DNA of 9,698 nt from Spirochaetaceae bacterium. Its GTDB lineage: Bacteria > Spirochaetota > Spirochaetia > UBA9216. The notes beneath the pieces are model-generated. The model saw nothing but the letters and a program-made list of their open reading frames with translations, made no database searches and was not told the origin of the DNA. The position numbers were made by a program, and so were the translations under genes. Shown one piece after another: positions 7,476 through 9,698 of the stretch; positions within the stretch are counted from its first letter, which is position 1, and the number at the start of each line of letters is the position of its first letter. The DNA lies in the NCBI GenBank assembly GCA_028527945.1, contig JAQQAK010000163.1, positions 1-9,698 of the forward strand, given 5' to 3'.

Positions 7476-7501
7476 GATTCCGCAGTAGAACTGCGAGGTA
7501 T
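7476..7501. repeat. Palindromic repeat unit 2 (CGCAGT-AGA-ACTGCG)
   Basis: The second unit starts 99 nt after the first. The stem CGCAGT (7481-7486) and ACTGCG (7490-7495) again closes on AGA. Compared with unit 1, the third pair is swapped from G-C to C-G and the sixth from C-G to T-A, so pairing is kept while sequence changes. The flanking GTAT and TCC are shared. It lies 36 bp beyond the end of rnhA. Confidence 0.65.
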
Positions 7502-7536
7502 TAAACCTTCCCGGCGAATAAACCTAAAACGTTTGA

Positions 7537-7983
7537 TTATTTTCTGTACTTATCCATTTCAAGACCGACCATTGTATCACATTCTTCATTAAGCTCATTT
7601 CCGGCATGTCCTTTTACCCATCGCCATTCTACCGGCAATACATCTGTAAGAGATTTTAACTCTATCCAGTATTCTTTATTTTTTACTGGCTTTTTAGCAG
7701 AAGTCATCCAACCATTTTTTATCCAGCTTTTTATCCACGATGTAATTCCATTTTTAACATATTGTGAATCTGTTACAACTACAACTTTCTCACCTTTCCA
7801 GCTGCTTTCACTCTGAACTTCTTTTAAAGCTTTTATAACAGCAGTAAGCTCCATCTTGTTATTTGTTGTATACTCTTCTCCGCCGGACTTTTTAATCACA
7901 TTATTTCCAGCTGTTAAAACAAATGCCCAACCACCAGGCCCAGGATTGCCGCTGCAACCACCGTCTGTATATATCTCAATCAT
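7537..7983 (-). CDS. rnhA: Ribonuclease HI
   Basis: RNase HI cleaves the RNA strand of RNA-DNA hybrids, removing primers and R-loops in the cytoplasm. The 148-residue length is typical. All four carboxylates of the two-metal active site are present: Asp7 in YTDGGCSGNPG, Glu45 in NNKMELTA, Asp72 in VVTDSQYV, and Asp136 in NEECDTMV. The conserved His126 is in VKGHAGNELN. The basic, tryptophan-rich handle region found in E. coli-type enzymes is recognisable around residues 83-104. The start at MIEIYTDGG is the usual family N-terminus, although no good ribosome site precedes it; the nearest purine-rich stretch is more than 20 bases away. It converges on the exporter gene across the repeat-bearing gap and diverges from galM. 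Confidence 0.96.
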   Translation of the reverse strand: MIEIYTDGGCSGNPGPGGWAFVLTAGNNVIKKSGGEEYTTNNKMELTAVIKALKEVQSESSWKGEKVVVVTDSQYVKNGITSWIKSWIKNGWMTSAKKPVKNKEYWIELKSLTDVLPVEWRWVKGHAGNELNEECDTMVGLEMDKYRK

Positions 7984-8036
7984 TGAATTAAATTACATTA
8001 TGACTTGCCTATTATCAATAGCTTAAGCATATTATA

Positions 8037-8065
8037 ATGACAAATAAAATATTTACCCTTATAAT
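8037..8065 (+). promoter_or_regulatory. galM promoter
   Basis: The -35 box ATGACA (8037-8042) matches the consensus at five of six positions, and a 17-bp spacer leads to a perfect TATAAT (8060-8065). The start site should fall near 8072, giving a leader of about 30 nt with ribosome site AGGAG at 8088-8092. On the opposite strand TTGTCA (8043-8038) overlaps this -35 and could serve rnhA, but its best -10 at 17 bp (TATTGA) is poor. Confidence 0.75.
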
Positions 8066-8101
8066 ATATCAGCATTTGATTACTAACAGGAGAACCATAA
8101 A

Positions 8102-9181
8102 ATGAATATTGAAGGGAAAACATACGGCACTACAAAAGCCGGCGATAGAATAGACTCAGTAACAATTACAAACAACAATGGTATTTCTATAACTGCTATA
8201 AGCTATGGTGCCATGCTTATTTCTGTAAAAACTCCGGATAAAAACGGTATTTCTGAAGAAATTACTCTTGGGAAAAAAGATCTTGAAGCTTATGAAGCTG
8301 GTCATCCTTTTTTTGGGGCTACTATCGGAAGATTTGCGAACAGAATAAGCGGAGGCTCTTTTTCGCTTAATAACAATGATTATACATTACCTCTTAATGA
8401 TGACCCAAACTGCCTTCACGGGGGCTCAGAAGGATTTGATAAACAAGTTTGGGATATTTTTCCATTTAAAAGTGAAAAAGAAGCAGGAGTAAAATTTTCT
8501 TATATCAGTTTTGATAATGAACAGGGATTTCCTGGAAAAGTTGAAATAACTTCTACTTATATTCTCACTGAAAAAAATGAATTATTCTTTAATTATGAAG
8601 CAATTACAGATAAAGACACACCAATAAATATAACAAATCATACTTATTGGAATCTTTCTGGTGGAAAAAAAGATAATATTCTTTCACATGATTTAGAACT
8701 TAATTGCAAATCATATTTACCCGTAGATGAAGTTTTAATTCCGACAGGTGAGATAAAAAATGTTTCAGACACGCCGTTTGACTTTTCTGTAATGAAAAAA
8801 ATTGGAAAAGAGATAAATAATGTTGACGGCGGTTATGATCACTGCTGGGTAACATCTAATTTTTCTGATAGTTATTCAGCTAATGGTAATGAAAACTTAG
8901 TTAACAACTTAAAAGAATCTGCGCCATCTGCAATTGCTATTGAAGAGGATTCAGGAAGAAAACTTGAGCTCTTTACAACACTTCCTGGAATTCAATTTTA
9001 TGCAGGAAATGGCTTAGAAAACGAAACAGGAAGAGATTCTGTATATAAAAAACACGGGGCATTTTGTCTTGAAACACAAAATTTTCCGGATTCACCAAAT
9101 AAAGATAATTTCCCTTCCCCTATTTTAAAACCAGGTGAAAAATATATTCATTCAACAATGATTCGTTTTAGTACTATCTAA
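8102..9181 (+). CDS. galM: Aldose 1-epimerase (galactose mutarotase)
   Basis: GalM interconverts the alpha and beta anomers of galactose, glucose and related aldoses in the cytoplasm, feeding the Leloir pathway or glucose kinases. The 359-residue length is normal. Family residues visible are Arg77 in GRFANRI, His106 in CLHGG, the catalytic acid His180 in NHTYWNL, Asp246 in GGYDHCW, and the catalytic base Glu324 in FCLETQNFPDSPN. A loop of about 20 residues rich in Asn and Ser (about 253-275) lies in the region where family members vary. A clear AGGAG ribosome site 9 bases upstream and a near-consensus promoter support independent expression. No other galactose genes are adjacent, so a role in processing glucose from the nearby beta-glucosidase is equally plausible. 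Confidence 0.94.
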   Translation: MNIEGKTYGTTKAGDRIDSVTITNNNGISITAISYGAMLISVKTPDKNGISEEITLGKKDLEAYEAGHPFFGATIGRFANRISGGSFSLNNNDYTLPLNDDPNCLHGGSEGFDKQVWDIFPFKSEKEAGVKFSYISFDNEQGFPGKVEITSTYILTEKNELFFNYEAITDKDTPINITNHTYWNLSGGKKDNILSHDLELNCKSYLPVDEVLIPTGEIKNVSDTPFDFSVMKKIGKEINNVDGGYDHCWVTSNFSDSYSANGNENLVNNLKESAPSAIAIEEDSGRKLELFTTLPGIQFYAGNGLENETGRDSVYKKHGAFCLETQNFPDSPNKDNFPSPILKPGEKYIHSTMIRFSTI

Positions 9182-9201
9182 AAAATGTACTTAACGATCA
9201 C

Positions 9202-9231
9202 TTGACTTAGACCATATATAGACTATAATGG
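9202..9231 (+). promoter_or_regulatory. Promoter of the HTH-EIIA gene with overlapping palindrome
   Basis: TTGACT (9202-9207) and a perfect TATAAT (9224-9229) are 16 bp apart. An imperfect palindrome covers 9212-9231: CCAT and ATGG outside, with TATAG-A-CTATA (9217-9227) inside. It overlaps the -10, where a repressor could block RNA polymerase. The ribosome site TAGGAG (9249-9254) is only 4 bases from the ATG. Confidence 0.7.
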
Positions 9232-9258
9232 ACTTTATAAGACATCGGTAGGAGTTTT

Positions 9259-9698
9259 ATGACAGAGAAAAATTTATCAGGTAATTTAATGACACTTTCT
9301 GAAGTTGCCAAATATTTAAAGGTTGCTGAGAAAACTGTTCTCAGAATGATACAGAAAGATGAAATACCTTGCGTTAAAATTGCAAGTCAATGGCGCTTTG
9401 ATCAAGGCCTTATTGACAAGTGGATAATTGGTAAAATGAATCATCCAACAACAGATGAGATTACTCAACTTATGCAGAAAGACGCAGACAGTGTTCCGCT
9501 TTCAAGGTTAACTTCAGAGGAGTTTATAATACCTGATTTAAAACCAGGAACAAAAGAAGAAGTTTTATATCAGTTGTCAAAACCTTTAGCTGATGCAGGT
9601 ATTGTAGATGATATTGAACATTTTGTTCAAAAATTATTATCACGTGAGCATATGATAAGCACTGCTCTTGGCAATGGTGTTGCAATGCCGCACATTAG
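9259..9698 (+). CDS. Helix-turn-helix (excisionase/MerR-like) protein fused to PTS EIIA type-2 domain, 5' part
   Basis: The first 146 codons are present and the frame is open to the window end. Residues about 10-58 (MTLSEVAKYLKVAEKTVLRMIQ, then IPCVKIASQWRF and IDKWI) match the small winged HTH_17/excisionase-type DNA-binding fold. A linker follows to about residue 85. From there the sequence matches the PTS EIIA fructose/mannitol (PtsN-like) domain: KEEVLYQLSKPL near 99-110, then RE...STALGNGVAMPHI, where His145 is the expected phosphorylated histidine. The protein probably binds DNA and changes state with PTS phosphorylation, acting as a regulator and not a sugar transporter; this is inference. 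ATG at 9259 is chosen for its TAGGAG site. An in-frame ATG at codon 11 is the alternative and has a weaker site. The C-terminal part of the EIIA domain lies outside the window. Confidence 0.85.
   Translation, partial: MTEKNLSGNLMTLSEVAKYLKVAEKTVLRMIQKDEIPCVKIASQWRFDQGLIDKWIIGKMNHPTTDEITQLMQKDADSVPLSRLTSEEFIIPDLKPGTKEEVLYQLSKPLADAGIVDDIEHFVQKLLSREHMISTALGNGVAMPHI

Noticed and set aside
7377..7501. The two 26-nt units as a minimal CRISPR array
   Set aside because: There are only two diverged units at 99-nt periodicity, the spacing is too long for spacers, the stems show compensatory change instead of identical repeats, and no cas gene is nearby.
7401..7592. A 63-codon plus-strand open frame across the gap and the rnhA 3' end
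   Set aside because: It has no ribosome site, starts inside the outer stem of repeat unit 1, runs through repeat unit 2, and its end is antisense to the well-supported rnhA coding sequence. The frame is more simply a by-product of the repeat region.
9182..9258. A terminator for galM in the gap before the HTH-EIIA gene
   Set aside because: The only inverted repeat present is weak and sits on the promoter of the next gene. No GC-rich stem with a T-run is seen, so galM may read through.

Overview
The window is AT-rich, with short intergenic gaps and no RNA genes, insertion sequences, phage genes or CRISPR array that I can recognise. The gene set (uvrB, a membrane-anchored HtrA, comM, and a helix-turn-helix protein joined to a PTS EIIA domain) together with the base composition suggests a spirochaete, most likely a carbohydrate-using Treponema of gut or rumen type. 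That assignment is an inference from gene style and not a database match.

Layout. Positions 1-3917 hold three minus-strand genes: comM (3917-2379), then after a strong 15-bp hairpin a 214-bp gap, then htrA (2164-932), followed 2 bp later by uvrB (929 to beyond the left edge). htrA and uvrB are arranged as an operon, while comM appears to be a separate unit. From 4051 the plus strand carries a cytoplasmic family 3 beta-glucosidase and, with no gap at all (TAA directly followed by ATG), a TauE/SafE-type membrane exporter. A 258-bp gap (7279-7536) separates the exporter from the convergent rnhA (7983-7537). galM (8102-9181) diverges from rnhA behind a near-consensus promoter. The right edge has another near-consensus promoter and the first 146 codons of an HTH-EIIA fusion protein (9259 onward), which is cut by the window end.

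How the genes fit together. The plus-strand genes have a sugar theme: the beta-glucosidase would release beta-glucose from imported beta-glucosides in the cytoplasm, GalM would interconvert anomers, and the HTH-EIIA protein is a candidate regulator that reads PTS phosphorylation. The minus-strand genes are housekeeping: DNA repair, envelope proteolysis, DNA uptake or recombination, and RNA-DNA hybrid removal.

The coding content is conventional. The least explained signal is in the 7279-7536 gap. It contains three perfect inverted repeats that all have the same AGA triloop. Two of them belong to 26-nt repeat units spaced 99 nt apart, with two compensatory base-pair changes between them. Next to them is a 14-nt word that also occurs in the hairpin downstream of comM. 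This looks like a small dispersed palindromic repeat family or a structured RNA, and it is the best candidate for something undescribed here.
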